Source: Bog-473 sp963711065 (GTDB lineage: Bacteria > Actinomycetota > Acidimicrobiia > Acidimicrobiales > RAAP-2). From it: a stretch of 64,000 nt of DNA. Every line of letters begins with the position of its first letter. The stretch's first letter is position 1. The notes under the pieces were generated by a model that worked only from the letters and a program-made list of their open reading frames with translations, had not been told where the DNA came from and searched no databases. The position numbers were made by a program, and so were the translations under genes. The stretch lies in the NCBI GenBank assembly GCA_963711065.1, contig CAVQCO010000002.1, positions 434,001 to 498,000 on the forward strand, read 5' to 3'. Below are positions 27,551 through 36,760 of this stretch, piece after piece.

Positions 27551-27955
27551 ATGGACATCGACGAGTTCTATGAAGCCGACCCCCGCCGCCGAGCCTCCGC
27601 GGAGCTCGAGCTGGGCACCGAGTGGATGGACGCGGACGGGGTCCGGCACGAGCTGAACTACGTCGAGGACACGGGCGAGCTCTACGTCCTGCGTGAGCCG
27701 GCCCCCCACGTGACCGGCGACCCCTTCGGCGGCCTGCACGTCTCGGCACCGCCCGGGTACGACAACAAGATGACGGTCCACGTCGTGGCCAAGATCCCCA
27801 CGGTCGACGACGTCCACCGGATCCTCGACGGCTGGCAGGAGGCCATGCAGGGCGACCACGGCGCCGACTGGCTGGGGGAGCGGCTGCGTGCGGCGGGCGT
27901 GGTGGTGGGCCCGGGCGACGACGCGATCCCCGACGACGGACCCGATCCCTCGTAG
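27551..27955 (+). CDS. Conserved hypothetical protein, 134 residues
   Basis: The product starts with ATG at 27551 and is acidic, with a soluble alpha/beta pattern. ELELGTEWMDADGVRHELNY and GELYVLREPAP form strand-rich segments, and KIPTVDDVHRILDGWQEAM a helix. There is no signal peptide or catalytic motif. It is divergent from the sigma-like gene, with 109 bp between start codons. The family is not recognised. Confidence 0.5.
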   Translation: MDIDEFYEADPRRRASAELELGTEWMDADGVRHELNYVEDTGELYVLREPAPHVTGDPFGGLHVSAPPGYDNKMTVHVVAKIPTVDDVHRILDGWQEAMQGDHGADWLGERLRAAGVVVGPGDDAIPDDGPDPS

Positions 27956-27972
27956 GGCGGTCGCGCCAGGCG

Positions 27973-29049
27973 CTAGGTGGGCGGCTCGAGGTCGAGCATC
28001 TTGGCCAGCAGCTGGGTGGCGATGTTGTTGGTCGCCATGTCCGCCTCCTGCGCCATGTCCTCCCGGCCGAAGACCAGGTCGGAGAGCCGGTACATGACCA
28101 CCGCGAAGCGGAAGCCAGAGAACACCTCGTAGAAGAAGATGTCGCGCATCGGCCGGCCCATCAGCTTCGAGTAGTGCGCAATGGTGTCCTCGTGGGTCCC
28201 GAACCCCGCCGGCCGGGGGACACCCAGGCCCTCCGAGAACTGCCGGTCGAAGTAGAGGTACCAGCCCAGGTCCATCTCGGGCTGGCCCAGGGAGGCCATC
28301 TCCCAGTCGATCACCGCGACGCAGCGGAAGTCGTCCCAGATCATGTTGCCGATGCGGCTGTCACCCCAGCTGATGACGACGTCACCCTCCTCGGCCGGCT
28401 GGTGGTCCACCAGCCACTGCCAGGTGGACTCGATCACCGGCACCGTGACCCCCTGGGTGGCCCAGTCGAGGAAGTCCCGGTAATACGACATCTGCTGCTC
28501 GATCCCCGGCTTGCCGCGGGCGGGCCGGCCCAGCCAGTCGAGGCCCAGGGTCCGCCAGTCGCTGCGGTGCACGGTGGCCAGGGCGTCGATGCCGCTCCAC
28601 CACATCCGCTCCTGCTGCTCGGGCGTGGCCTCTATGACCCAGCCCTCCATGGTGTAGGGAATGTTGTCGGAGGGGACCCGGCCGTCGATGTGGTCCATGG
28701 AGAAGAAGGGCACGCCGAAGTACCCGGGGTCGTCCTCGTACCAGCCGAGGCGCGGGAGGGGGACGGCCGTGCCGCCGTCGGCCAGCGCCCGCATCGCCCG
28801 GTACTGGGTCGAGAACTCGGCATCGAGGAACAGCAGGTGCTTGGTCGGCGCCACCCGGACGACCAGGCGCTGCTCGTCGCCGCCGGCGGAGCGGGTGCGG
28901 CACAGGATCGTCTCGTTGGAGAAGCCGTTGGCGCCGGGAGCCTGGACGTCGAAGACCTCGGGGCCGCGCCCGTCCTCCGACTTGGTCGCCAGCCAGCGGG
29001 AGAGCGTCGCGGCCACCTCGGCCGGGTCGCGCTGGCTGATGTCGGGCAC
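27973..29049 (-). CDS. Phosphotransferase (APH) family protein
   Basis: The product is 358 residues with the aminoglycoside-phosphotransferase/choline-kinase fold. The N-lobe has SNETILCR (nucleotide loop) and RLVVRVAPTKHLLF with the ATP-binding Lys-equivalent Arg. The C-lobe has VVISWGDSRIGNMIWDD, in which Trp-Gly-Asp replaces the usual His-Gly-Asp, and VAVIDWEMASLGQPEMDLGW, the DxD-type metal site. Such proteins near acyl-CoA genes are often called ACAD10-like and phosphorylate a small hydroxylated substrate; true aminoglycoside resistance is unlikely. It stands alone between convergent and divergent neighbours. Confidence 0.75.
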   Translation of the reverse strand: MPDISQRDPAEVAATLSRWLATKSEDGRGPEVFDVQAPGANGFSNETILCRTRSAGGDEQRLVVRVAPTKHLLFLDAEFSTQYRAMRALADGGTAVPLPRLGWYEDDPGYFGVPFFSMDHIDGRVPSDNIPYTMEGWVIEATPEQQERMWWSGIDALATVHRSDWRTLGLDWLGRPARGKPGIEQQMSYYRDFLDWATQGVTVPVIESTWQWLVDHQPAEEGDVVISWGDSRIGNMIWDDFRCVAVIDWEMASLGQPEMDLGWYLYFDRQFSEGLGVPRPAGFGTHEDTIAHYSKLMGRPMRDIFFYEVFSGFRFAVVMYRLSDLVFGREDMAQEADMATNNIATQLLAKMLDLEPPT

Positions 29050-29075
29050 GAGGCGGCACTGTAGCGTCGCAGGCC

Positions 29076-29393
29076 GTGGTCATCGTGATCGACCTGGCCG
29101 AGGAGCGGGTGCATCTGAGCGACCCCGACGACTTCACACGCTTCTCGGTCGCCGTGGAGGGCGACGGCGACCTGGCCGGGATGGTCCTTGCCGCCGGCCT
29201 GGGCCGTCTCCGGCCCGACGGGCAGCACCTCGTGGTGGACCCCGTGGCCCTGCGCTCGCTGGCGGGGCCAGCGGCGACCGCCGAGTGGGACGAGGGCTTC
29301 TCCGGCATGTGCGCGTACGCCGCCGGGAAGGGCTGGGTGGAGGCTGACGGCGGCGTCGTCGCCCACATCGAGCGACGCCTCGAGCCGGACTGA
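29076..29393 (+). CDS. Hypothetical protein, 105 residues
   Basis: The GTG start lies 26 bp from the divergent phosphotransferase start. The sequence is compact alpha/beta (MVIVIDLAEERVHLSDPDD, then AGMVLAAGLGRLRPDGQHLVV) with no signal peptide. Composition and codon use match the neighbours, so it is probably real. The family is not recognised. The 150-bp gap after it is GC-rich (CCCCGGAGGGGTCC) with no clear terminator. Confidence 0.5.
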   Translation: MVIVIDLAEERVHLSDPDDFTRFSVAVEGDGDLAGMVLAAGLGRLRPDGQHLVVDPVALRSLAGPAATAEWDEGFSGMCAYAAGKGWVEADGGVVAHIERRLEPD

Positions 29394-29543
29394 GCGCCCC
29401 GGAGGGGTCCTTCGGGGCTGGGGTCGGCGGGGCGCGGGGCGGGATGTCCGGCCGGCGCGGGGCGCAGCTACCCTGGGGGCGCCGCGGGGCGCAGCCGGCG
29501 GCGGGGGCGCGGGCCCCCTGAACTCGAGCTCCGGGAGGGACGC

Positions 29544-31016
29544 ATGGCGATTCGGGACTACGACCGCTTGTTCATCGGCGGCGACTGGGTGGCCCCGGAG
29601 GGCACCGACACGATCGCGGTGATCTCGCCGGCGACCGAGGAGGTCGTGGCCCGCGTGCCCGACGGCACCGAGGCGGACATCGACAAGGCCGTGGCGGCGG
29701 CGCGCACGGCGTTCGACCACGGCCCCTGGCCGCGCATGACTCCGGGCGAGCGCGCCGCCATCCTCTCCGCGGTGGCGGCGCAGGTGACGGCCGAGATGGG
29801 CGACATGGCCGAGATGATCACCACGGAGATGGGTGCGCCCATCTCCTTCTCGGCCATGGGCCAGGTGCTCGCCCCCACCATGATCTTCAACTACTACGCC
29901 GACCTGGCGACCACGTACGCCTTCGACGAGGTGCGCACCGGCCTCTTGAACCCACAGGTGCTCGTCACCAAGGAGCCGGTCGGCGTCGTCGGTGCCATCG
30001 CGCCGTGGAACGTGCCGCTCTTCATCGCCGCCGCCAAGCTGGCGCCGTCGCTCGTCGCCGGCTGCACGGTCGTCTTCAAGCCCGCTCCCGAGACCCCCGT
30101 CGACGCCTTCCGGCTGGCCGAGATCTTCGCCGAGGCCGGGCTGCCCAAGGGCGTGCTCTCCGTCGTCCCGGCCGGGCGCGAGGTGAGCGAGCACCTCGTG
30201 ACGCACGCGGGCGTGGACAAGATCTCCTTCACCGGGTCCGCCGTCGGCGGCAAGCGGATCGGCGGGCTGTGCGGCGAGCGCCTCAAGCGCTGCACGCTCG
30301 AGCTCGGGGGCAAGTCGGCCGCCATCATCCTGGACGACGCCGACCTGGCCACGACGATCCCGACGCTGCTGCCCAACTCCATCATGAACAACGGGCAGGC
30401 CTGCATCGCGCAGACGCGCATCCTGGCCCCGCGGGCGCGCTACGCCGAGGTGGTCGACGCCGTCGTCTCCGGCGTGGCCGCCATGCAGGTGGGCGACCCG
30501 ATGGACCCGGCGACCGAGGTCGGCCCGGTGGTGGCCGAGCGGCAGCGGGCCCGGATCGAGGGGTATCTCGACAGCGGGCGCGAGGAGGGCGCGACCGTGG
30601 CGCTAGGCGGCGGCCGGCCCACCGGCTCGGCGTTCGCCAAGGGATGGTACGTCGAACCCACCGTGTTCTCCGACGTCGACAACAAAATGAGGATCGCCCA
30701 GGAGGAGATCTTCGGGCCCGTGCTCGTGGTGATCCCCTACGACGGCGACGACAACGCGGTCGAGATCGCCAACGACTCGAGCTACGGGTTGTGCGGTTCG
30801 GTGTGGACGGCCGACAACGACCGTGGCCTCGGGGTGGCACGCCAGGTCCGCACCGGCACCTACATGCTCAACGCGCCGGTGCCCATCGACTTCTCCACGC
30901 CGTTCGGCGGCTTCAAGGAGTCGGGCGTCGGACGGGAGTTCGGCCCCGAGGGGCTCGAGAGCTTCCTGGAGATGAAGTCGATCGCGCTGCCGGCCGGCTA
31001 CACGCCGGGGAGCTGA
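29544..31016 (+). CDS. NAD(P)+-dependent aldehyde dehydrogenase
   Basis: The product is 490 residues, full length. Motifs in order are VGAIAPWNVPLFIAAAKLAP, the NAD-binding GSAVGGKRIGGL, the catalytic Glu in TLELGGKSAAI, and the catalytic Cys in NNGQACIAQTR (about residue 285). EEIFGPVLVVIPYD, GLCGSVWTADNDRG and PFGGFKESGVGREFG follow. It oxidises an aldehyde to an acid. GGGAGGGACGC precedes the ATG. An aldehyde from the amine oxidase 10 kb upstream is one possible substrate; no direct operon link exists. Confidence 0.9.
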   Translation: MAIRDYDRLFIGGDWVAPEGTDTIAVISPATEEVVARVPDGTEADIDKAVAAARTAFDHGPWPRMTPGERAAILSAVAAQVTAEMGDMAEMITTEMGAPISFSAMGQVLAPTMIFNYYADLATTYAFDEVRTGLLNPQVLVTKEPVGVVGAIAPWNVPLFIAAAKLAPSLVAGCTVVFKPAPETPVDAFRLAEIFAEAGLPKGVLSVVPAGREVSEHLVTHAGVDKISFTGSAVGGKRIGGLCGERLKRCTLELGGKSAAIILDDADLATTIPTLLPNSIMNNGQACIAQTRILAPRARYAEVVDAVVSGVAAMQVGDPMDPATEVGPVVAERQRARIEGYLDSGREEGATVALGGGRPTGSAFAKGWYVEPTVFSDVDNKMRIAQEEIFGPVLVVIPYDGDDNAVEIANDSSYGLCGSVWTADNDRGLGVARQVRTGTYMLNAPVPIDFSTPFGGFKESGVGREFGPEGLESFLEMKSIALPAGYTPGS

Positions 31017-31055
31017 GGACGGGGCCGGCACGGATGCGGGCGCCGCCCGGCGCGG

Positions 31056-31670
31056 TCAGGAGGAGCTCGACGACGGGGACGACGCCACGGGCGAGACGTA
31101 ACCCGAGAGCGGGGCGCCGTTCCCCTTCACGTCGGCGTCGGCCTGGGCGGTGCCGGCCTCCACGACGCTGAAGCCGGTGCGGTCACCGTCACCGTTCACG
31201 ACGTCGGGCGCCGCGGCGTTCCCGTTGTCATTCGTGACGATGGCGACGTGCACGGCGGTGACGGCCGTGGCGTCGAGGCCGTACACGGCGACGTCGCCGG
31301 GCTGGGGCCCGTAGCCCGAGCCGGCGGCGTGCCAGGTGCCGTGTCGCACGCCCCACAGGTAGAAGCTGGCCGACGCGGCATTGAGGTAGCCGGGTGCCAG
31401 TTGGTAGGCGACGTCGGCTCCCGCCTGCTTCCAGACCCAGGCCGCGAAGTCGGCGCACCACTCCTCGTCGAGGTTGTCGTTGCCGCAGTCGTCGACACCG
31501 GCGTTCCAGTAGGCGCTGAACTTGTTGCAGTAGGTGTCGGCCGGATCCGTCTGGTACCCGACCTGGCCCTGGGCGATGGCGACGATCCGGGCCCGGAGCG
31601 GGCTCAGCCCCGCGCCGCGGTCCAGCCGGGCGACGACCAGCGCGCTCCCGGCACCGACCACGGCGATCAC
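31056..31670 (-). CDS. Secreted CHAP-domain protein (putative amidase/peptidase)
   Basis: The listed GTG start truncates the signal peptide. The frame continues upstream with a basic stretch and ILAFFLVIAVVGAGSALVV, a classic signal/anchor, but with no ATG, GTG or TTG before a stop, so a frameshift or unusual start is possible. The mature part carries the CHAP pattern: EEWCADFAAWVWKQAG with the catalytic Cys and AVHVAIVTNDNG with the His. A Ser-rich tail ends the protein. CHAP enzymes cleave peptidoglycan cross-bridges or glutathionylspermidine; an extracellular wall role is most likely. Confidence 0.65.
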   Translation of the reverse strand: MIAVVGAGSALVVARLDRGAGLSPLRARIVAIAQGQVGYQTDPADTYCNKFSAYWNAGVDDCGNDNLDEEWCADFAAWVWKQAGADVAYQLAPGYLNAASASFYLWGVRHGTWHAAGSGYGPQPGDVAVYGLDATAVTAVHVAIVTNDNGNAAAPDVVNGDGDRTGFSVVEAGTAQADADVKGNGAPLSGYVSPVASSPSSSSS

Positions 31671-31876
31671 CAGGAAGAACGCGAGGATGCGGCGGGGCCG
31701 GCGCGGGGTGCGGGAGCGGCGGAGCGGCGGGGCCAGGGGGCGGGAAGGGCTCAGGAGGCCTCAGGGTAGCGAGCGGCCGCTGCCCCGGGAGCGCGCGCCG
31801 TGTCTGAGACAATGTCTGATCCCCGGACAGCCTTATGGCGGTGCCGGCCTGAGCCGAACGAGGAGGGATGGGCCCG

Positions 31877-33946
31877 ATGCAGGACGACGAGAGCGCGATC
31901 TCGCACACTCGTCTGGCCTACCTGCCCGCCCTCGACGGGGTCCGGGCGTGTGCGGTCGTCGCCGTGATGATGTTCCACGGCGGGATCCCGCACATGGACG
32001 GCGGGTTCATGGGGGTCGACGCCTTCTTCGTCCTGTCCGGGTTCCTCATCACCTCGCTGCTGGTCGGCGAATGGCGCCAGACCCTGACGATCAAGCTGGG
32101 TGCGTTCTGGGCCCGCCGGGCGCGGCGGCTCCTGCCCGCGCTCTTCCTGATGCTCCTCTTCGTGGCCTTCTTCGCGTCGGTCATCGTGCCCAAGGGGACG
32201 TACGGGGCGCTCCGGCTGGACGCCCTGTCGACGCTGCTCTACGTCAGCAACTGGCACTTCATCCTCGTGAACTCCAACTACTTCAACGAGACCGCGGCGT
32301 CGTCCCCGCTCCTGCACACGTGGTCGCTCGCCGTGGAGGAGCAGTTCTACGTGATCTGGCCGCTGGTGGTCCTGGGCGTCATGCACTTCACCCGGAGCCT
32401 GCGGGCGCTCTTCGCGCTGTGCTGCGCGGCGGCGGTGGCGTCGGCGACCTGGATGTACGTGCTGTACGACGGCGGCCAGAACACCAACCGGGCCTACCTG
32501 GGCACCGACACCCGCTCGCAGTGCCTCTTCATCGGGTGCGCGCTGGCCGTCGGCCTCGTGCTGCTGGCGCAGCGGAGCCACGAGGAGGGCCGCCTGGCCA
32601 AGGGCGAGCTGTGGCAGCCCGCGGGCGGCACCGGGCGGGTGCTCTGCGGCGCGATCGGGCTGGTGGGCGCGGTCGCGGCCGTGGCGCTGTGGGTGGGGAC
32701 GACCTCGACCACCTCGTTCCCCTACCAGGGCGGGTTCTTCCTCATCGGCCTGGCCGTAGGCGGCGTGATCCTCTCCGCCGTCGCGGCACCGCGCAGCATC
32801 GTCCCCCGCGTGCTCTCCGTGACGCCGGTGCGCTACGTGGGCCGCATCTCCTACGGCCTCTACATCTGGCACTGGCCGATCTTCATCTGGCTGGACCACG
32901 CCCGCACCGGGCTGAGCGGCTACGAGCTCTTCGCCGTGCGGGTGCTCGTCACCTTCGGCGTGTCGGTCGCGTCCTTCCACCTGGTCGAGCGGCCGATCCG
33001 CATGGGCACCTTCGTCAGGACCTGGCGGGCGTGGCTGGCGGTGCCCGTCGGCGTGGGCGCCGTCCTCGTCGCCGTCGTCGCGGCAACGACCGGCACCACG
33101 GCCGTCGCCAGCACGGCCTTCGCGCCTGTCAATCCGTCGGGCACGACGTCCACGACGTCGACGGTCCCCGGCGCATCCGCCGCGGCCGCCCCGGTGCGCG
33201 TCCTGATGTTCGGCGACTCGGTGGCGCTCACGCTGGGCATCGGGCTGTCCTACCCGCCCGACCAGGCGAAGTACGGCTACGTGCTCTCGGACAAGGGGAT
33301 CTTGGGCTGCGGCGTCGTCGACGGTCCCGAGGTCGAGCTGATGGGGACCCGGGACGCGACGCCACCGGCCTGCAACGGATCGCCGGTCCAGCCGGGCGAG
33401 CCGGCGGACCAGCAGCCGTGGGACTCCCAGTGGCTCGACGCCATGAACGAGGTCAAGCCGAACGTGGTCGTGCTCCTGGCGGGGCGCTGGGAGGTGGTCG
33501 ACCGCGAGTACCAGGGCAACTGGACCAACATCTTGAACCCGGTCTACGCCGGGTACGTGAAGCAGCAGCTGGAGAAGGCGTCCCAGCTCGTGACGGCCAC
33601 CGGTGCGCACATGGTGTTCCTGACGGCCCCGTGCACGAACGAAGGGGAGCAGCCGGACGGGTCGCCCTGGCCCGAGGACAACCCGGCGCGGCGGGCGGTC
33701 TTCAACACGCTGGTGCGCCAGGTCGCGGCGGAGCACCCCCTGACCGATTCGGTCGTGGACCTCAATGCGGCGGCCTGCCCCGGCGGGAAGTTCGCCACCA
33801 CCGTGGACGGCGTGGCGCTCCGGCGGAACGACGGTGTCCACTTCACCACGCCCGGCGGCATCTGGCTGGCGCCCAAGCTCATGCCCGCCATCGTGGCCGC
33901 CGGCCGGGCACAGGCGGCGAGCAGCACGGCGGCGGCCGGCGGGTAG
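31877..33946 (+). CDS. Acyltransferase-3/SGNH fusion, cell-surface O-acetyltransferase
   Basis: I preferred the ATG at 31877 because AGGAGGG lies 10 bp upstream; the ATG at 31868 is too close to it. The product is about 689 residues. The N-terminal membrane domain has LPALDGVRACAVVAVMMFHGG with the catalytic His, then GFMGVDAFFVLSGFLITSLL, LHTWSLAVEEQFYVIWPL and GRISYGLYIWHWPIFIW across about 10-11 helices. The C-terminal extracytoplasmic SGNH hydrolase domain has VLMFGDSVAL and NDGVHFTTPGG, the Ser and Asp-His of the catalytic triad. It is an OafA/OatA-type enzyme that should O-acetylate a surface polysaccharide or peptidoglycan. It stands alone. Confidence 0.85.
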   Translation: MQDDESAISHTRLAYLPALDGVRACAVVAVMMFHGGIPHMDGGFMGVDAFFVLSGFLITSLLVGEWRQTLTIKLGAFWARRARRLLPALFLMLLFVAFFASVIVPKGTYGALRLDALSTLLYVSNWHFILVNSNYFNETAASSPLLHTWSLAVEEQFYVIWPLVVLGVMHFTRSLRALFALCCAAAVASATWMYVLYDGGQNTNRAYLGTDTRSQCLFIGCALAVGLVLLAQRSHEEGRLAKGELWQPAGGTGRVLCGAIGLVGAVAAVALWVGTTSTTSFPYQGGFFLIGLAVGGVILSAVAAPRSIVPRVLSVTPVRYVGRISYGLYIWHWPIFIWLDHARTGLSGYELFAVRVLVTFGVSVASFHLVERPIRMGTFVRTWRAWLAVPVGVGAVLVAVVAATTGTTAVASTAFAPVNPSGTTSTTSTVPGASAAAAPVRVLMFGDSVALTLGIGLSYPPDQAKYGYVLSDKGILGCGVVDGPEVELMGTRDATPPACNGSPVQPGEPADQQPWDSQWLDAMNEVKPNVVVLLAGRWEVVDREYQGNWTNILNPVYAGYVKQQLEKASQLVTATGAHMVFLTAPCTNEGEQPDGSPWPEDNPARRAVFNTLVRQVAAEHPLTDSVVDLNAAACPGGKFATTVDGVALRRNDGVHFTTPGGIWLAPKLMPAIVAAGRAQAASSTAAAGG

Positions 33947-33947
33947 G

Positions 33948-34397
33948 TCAGCCGGACGCCGGCCTCGGGTTCACGTTCTGCGGGGTCGTGCCGCCGCCGG
34001 GCGATTGCGGGTTGACGTTGGTGTTCGCGTCGGCGACCACGCACTGTGCCCGCAGGCCGGGGATCAGGTGGGCCTCGTCGACGGTGGCGCTCTCGGAGAT
34101 GGTGGTCATGAGCGCGTTCCACGAGCCGTCGTCCGAGTTGGCCTGCGCGGCCAGGGGGAGCGCAGTGCGCAGCTCCTGATCGGCCTCCTTCTGCAGCAGC
34201 GCCACCGTCGCCGGCGGAGTGCCCGCGACGGTGGAGCGCAGGTAGTCCTGGACCGAGCGGTGCACGTGGACGCAGGCCTGGCGGGCCAGGTCCTGCCCGC
34301 CTCCGCCTCCGCAAGCACTCAGGCCGAGCGCGCCGCCGGCGACGGCCAGCGCGGTCGCGACGGCCCGGCCGGCACGTCGGCGGCGGGCCCGCCCCAC
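33948..34397 (-). CDS. Putative lipoprotein, 149 residues
   Basis: The N-terminus is Arg-rich, followed by a hydrophobic stretch and the lipobox LSAC (residues 26-29) with a poly-Gly run after it. This is typical of signal peptidase II processing. The mature part is helical (LARQACVHVHRSVQDYL, VALLQKEADQELRTALPLA) and ends in a disordered Pro/Asn/Gly tail. It is convergent with the acyltransferase, with 1 bp between, and follows the 34399 gene on the same strand at 1-bp spacing, so those two are probably cotranscribed. Function is unknown. Confidence 0.6.
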   Translation of the reverse strand: MGRARRRRAGRAVATALAVAGGALGLSACGGGGGQDLARQACVHVHRSVQDYLRSTVAGTPPATVALLQKEADQELRTALPLAAQANSDDGSWNALMTTISESATVDEAHLIPGLRAQCVVADANTNVNPQSPGGGTTPQNVNPRPASG

Positions 34398-34398
34398 C

Positions 34399-34956
34399 TC
34401 AGGCGAGCCAGCGCTCGGCTGACTCGAGCAGGAAACGGCTCACGGCGAGGGCGCGGTCGAACACGTCGCAGAGGAGCTCCTCGCCGCTCAGGACGCGGGC
34501 CAGGGAGACGGGGTGGCGCGCCACGATGCTGAGCCGGCGCTCCGAGCCGTCGGTGGCGTTGGCGAACGAGTCGATGGCCGAGACCTCGAGGGGGAGCTCG
34601 ATACCGCCGACCCCCGCCAGGTCGATGGCCAGGCGGAGGAGGTCGGGCCCGCTCGGCAAGGGCGGCAGGGCCCAGGTGAAGGTCAGGGGGAAGTGGAACT
34701 CGTCCGGCGGCTCTTCGTCCTCGGAGAGCAGGACCACGGCGTCCTCGAAGGAGAGGAGGACGCGGGGGTCCACGTCGAGAGCGAGGTGCAGGTCGAGCGG
34801 CCCGCCGCACCCCTCCTCGGGGTGCAGGTCGACCTCCCAGACCTGGCGCAGGGAGTAGGTCTCGACGAAGTGCCGCTCGTCGTGGACGTGGAACCCGTGG
34901 TCGACGGAGTGGTCCTTCAGGTCTGCGACGTAGCCGGCGACATCGATGGCAGCCAC
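34399..34956 (-). CDS. Conserved hypothetical soluble protein, 185 residues
   Basis: The sequence is rich in His, Asp and Glu near the N-terminus (DHSVDHGFHVHDERHF) and mixed alpha/beta afterwards (WEVDLHPEEGCGGPLDLHLAL, RVLLSFEDAVVLLSEDEEPP). A C-terminal helix reads VFDRALAVSRFLLESAERWL. There is no signal peptide or membrane helix. The downstream lipoprotein gene begins 1 bp later. It is divergent from the IMPase gene, with 90 bp between starts. The family is not recognised. Confidence 0.55.
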   Translation of the reverse strand: MAAIDVAGYVADLKDHSVDHGFHVHDERHFVETYSLRQVWEVDLHPEEGCGGPLDLHLALDVDPRVLLSFEDAVVLLSEDEEPPDEFHFPLTFTWALPPLPSGPDLLRLAIDLAGVGGIELPLEVSAIDSFANATDGSERRLSIVARHPVSLARVLSGEELLCDVFDRALAVSRFLLESAERWLA

Positions 34957-35046
34957 AACGTGGGGAGCCTAATGGGAGTGGCCCCACACGCGTTGTGGCA
35001 GGCCACGGTGCCGCCGGCCGGTAGACCCCATTAGGGTTCGTTCCCC

Positions 35047-35787
35047 GTGGACGACGTCGCGCTGCTGGAGGTGCTCGACGAGGCAGTCGACGCGGTGCGA
35101 GCCGCGCTGGACGCGCTCGAGGACTGGGGACCGGCGGGCACCAGACCGGGCCAGTACCGGCTCGACCTGGCGGCCGACGGCGCCGCGGTGCCGGTGCTCC
35201 ACGGCGCCGGCCTGGCGGTGCTGTCCGAAGAGTCGGGGGTCACCGGTGACGGGACGTCCGGTTTGCTGGCGGTGGTCGACCCGGTCGACGGCTCGACCAA
35301 CGCCCACCGGGGCGTGCCGTTCTACGCGACGAGCATCTGCGTGCTCGACCGGGCAGGCCCGCGCGTCGGCGTGGTGGTGAACCTGGCGACCGGCGTGCGC
35401 TACGCCGCCGTGCGCGGGGGAGGGGCGGAGCGCGACGGGGAGCGGATCCGGCCGTCGGGGTGTGGGGAGCTGGGGAGGGCCATCGTGGGCATCTCTGGCT
35501 TTCCCGGGTATCACCCGGGCTGGGCCCAGTACCGCGCGCTGGGCGCCGCCTCGCTCGAGTGCTGCGCCGTCGCCGAGGGGGTGCTCGACGCGTACCTGGT
35601 GGCCGGCCGCAGCACGCTGTACGGCTGGGACTACCTGGCGGGGCTGCTCATCTGCCGCGAGGCGGGTGCGGCGGAGGGGGAGCGGGCGGGGCGGGACCTC
35701 GTGGTGCGCGATGCATCGAGCCGCCGGCCCATCGTGGCGGCGACGCCGGCGCTGGCCGATCGCCTGGCGGGGGAGGAGGGGTTGTGA
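35047..35787 (+). CDS. Inositol monophosphatase family phosphatase
   Basis: The product is 246 residues from GTG at 35047. Family signatures present are AVLSEESGV (metal-binding Glu), VVDPVDGSTNAHRGVPF (the DPxDGT metal-binding motif with Ser for Thr) and YGWDYLAGLLICREAGA (the C-terminal WDxAAG motif). It hydrolyses inositol-1-phosphate or a related phosphate ester with Mg2+. The N-terminal region before the first motif is about 20 residues shorter than usual. The next gene starts within its stop codon (GTGA), so the two are coupled. Confidence 0.8.
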   Translation: MDDVALLEVLDEAVDAVRAALDALEDWGPAGTRPGQYRLDLAADGAAVPVLHGAGLAVLSEESGVTGDGTSGLLAVVDPVDGSTNAHRGVPFYATSICVLDRAGPRVGVVVNLATGVRYAAVRGGGAERDGERIRPSGCGELGRAIVGISGFPGYHPGWAQYRALGAASLECCAVAEGVLDAYLVAGRSTLYGWDYLAGLLICREAGAAEGERAGRDLVVRDASSRRPIVAATPALADRLAGEEGL

Positions 35788-36650
35788 GCGATCAGGCAGG
35801 GGTCGCGGACTCGGCGGCCTTGCGGGCGCGCAAGACGTGGCGGACGCTCGAGCCGCTGCACGGGATGATCTACTTCGTGCCCGAGGCGGCCGAGGCGTAC
35901 GCGCAGCTCGGCATCACGGGCCGGACGGGGTATTTCGCGTCGCGCGCCGCGCCCATGGGGGCGGTCACCGCGGACGTGGTGGTGTCCACGTTCTTCAACT
36001 TCGATCCGGAGCTGGTCCACGCGGCGATCCCCGCGGCATGGGCCGTCGCGACGCCGGCGCAGCTGGTCGCCGCCCGCTTCGCCGCGGTCGACGCGGCCTT
36101 GCGGCGCCTGCTCGGCGAAATGGTCCTTGCGTCGGAGGAGATGCGCCGGGCCGCGGTGCTTGCCCGGGCGGCCGCCGAGGCGGCATGCCGGGCCGGGACG
36201 GAGGGCCGGCCGTTGGCCGCAGCGCACGCGGACGTCGGCTGGCCGATTGAGCCTCACCTGCAGCTGTGGCACGCGCAGTCGATCCTGCGCGAGTTCCGGG
36301 GCGACGGTCACGTCGCACTCCTCGTGGTGCACGGGCTCTCGGGCGCCGAAGCGCTGGTCACCCACGCGGCGGCCGGCGACGTACCGGCCCACGTCCTGCG
36401 CTCCACGCGGGGATGGTCCTCCGAGGCGTGGCGGGCGGCAATGGACGCACTGCGGGGGCGAGGCTGGCTCGAGATGAGCGACGAGCCCCGATTCACCGAG
36501 TGGGGCGCGGCCCAGCGCCGGGCGATCGAGGACGGCACCGACGCGCTGGCGGCGGCGCCATATGCCGAGCTGGGCGACGAGTGCTGCGCCGAGCTGCGGG
36601 CGCTGGCGAGGCCGTGGAGCCGCACGCTGGCGAACGTACTGCCTGGTTGA
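35784..36650 (+). CDS. SCO6745-like protein
   Basis: The GTG start at 35784 overlaps the IMPase stop by 4 bp; the product is 288 residues. RTLEPLHGMIYFVPEAAEAY, GYFASRAAPMGAVTADVV, TFFNFDPELV and the C-terminal WSRTLANVLPG match the helical actinobacterial family typified by SCO6745. That family has no assigned reaction and resembles helix-turn-helix or DinB-like folds. There is no signal peptide. It is the last gene before the composition drops in the accessory region. Confidence 0.7.
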   Translation: MSDQAGVADSAALRARKTWRTLEPLHGMIYFVPEAAEAYAQLGITGRTGYFASRAAPMGAVTADVVVSTFFNFDPELVHAAIPAAWAVATPAQLVAARFAAVDAALRRLLGEMVLASEEMRRAAVLARAAAEAACRAGTEGRPLAAAHADVGWPIEPHLQLWHAQSILREFRGDGHVALLVVHGLSGAEALVTHAAAGDVPAHVLRSTRGWSSEAWRAAMDALRGRGWLEMSDEPRFTEWGAAQRRAIEDGTDALAAAPYAELGDECCAELRALARPWSRTLANVLPG

Positions 36651-36685
36651 GGGCTCGGCGTCAGGCCGTCACCGGTGGTTGGGCA

Positions 36686-36760
36686 TGCCTGACCAGGTAT
36701 TTCCTGGGCACTGGCGAGCGTAAGTGGCAAAGCCATCGGCGCTGAGAAGAGTTCTGAGCA
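36686..36760 (+). ncRNA. Element A: first of two direct copies of an unidentified structured element
   Basis: It begins TGCCTGACCAGGTATTTCC and contains the hairpin CCAGG-TATTT-CCTGG. A conserved core GCGTAAGTGGCAAAGCCATC and the end GCTGAGAAGAGTTCT follow. The same order of blocks recurs in element B at 41976, same orientation, about 75 percent identical by eye. The GGCAAAGCC core recalls the internal motif of cyclic-di-GMP-I riboswitches, but I cannot place the other conserved parts of that class. It lies about 720 bp before the SipW-type operon, so a simple leader role would need a long 5' UTR. Confidence 0.35.

Noticed and set aside
27973..29049. Aminoglycoside resistance gene
   Set aside because: The fold is shared, but WGD replaces HGD and the sequence fits ACAD10-like phosphotransferases better.
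31751..33841. Long minus-strand frame opposite the acyltransferase
   Set aside because: The product is His/Arg/Gly/Asp-rich shadow with no motif; the plus strand has a full acyltransferase-SGNH protein.
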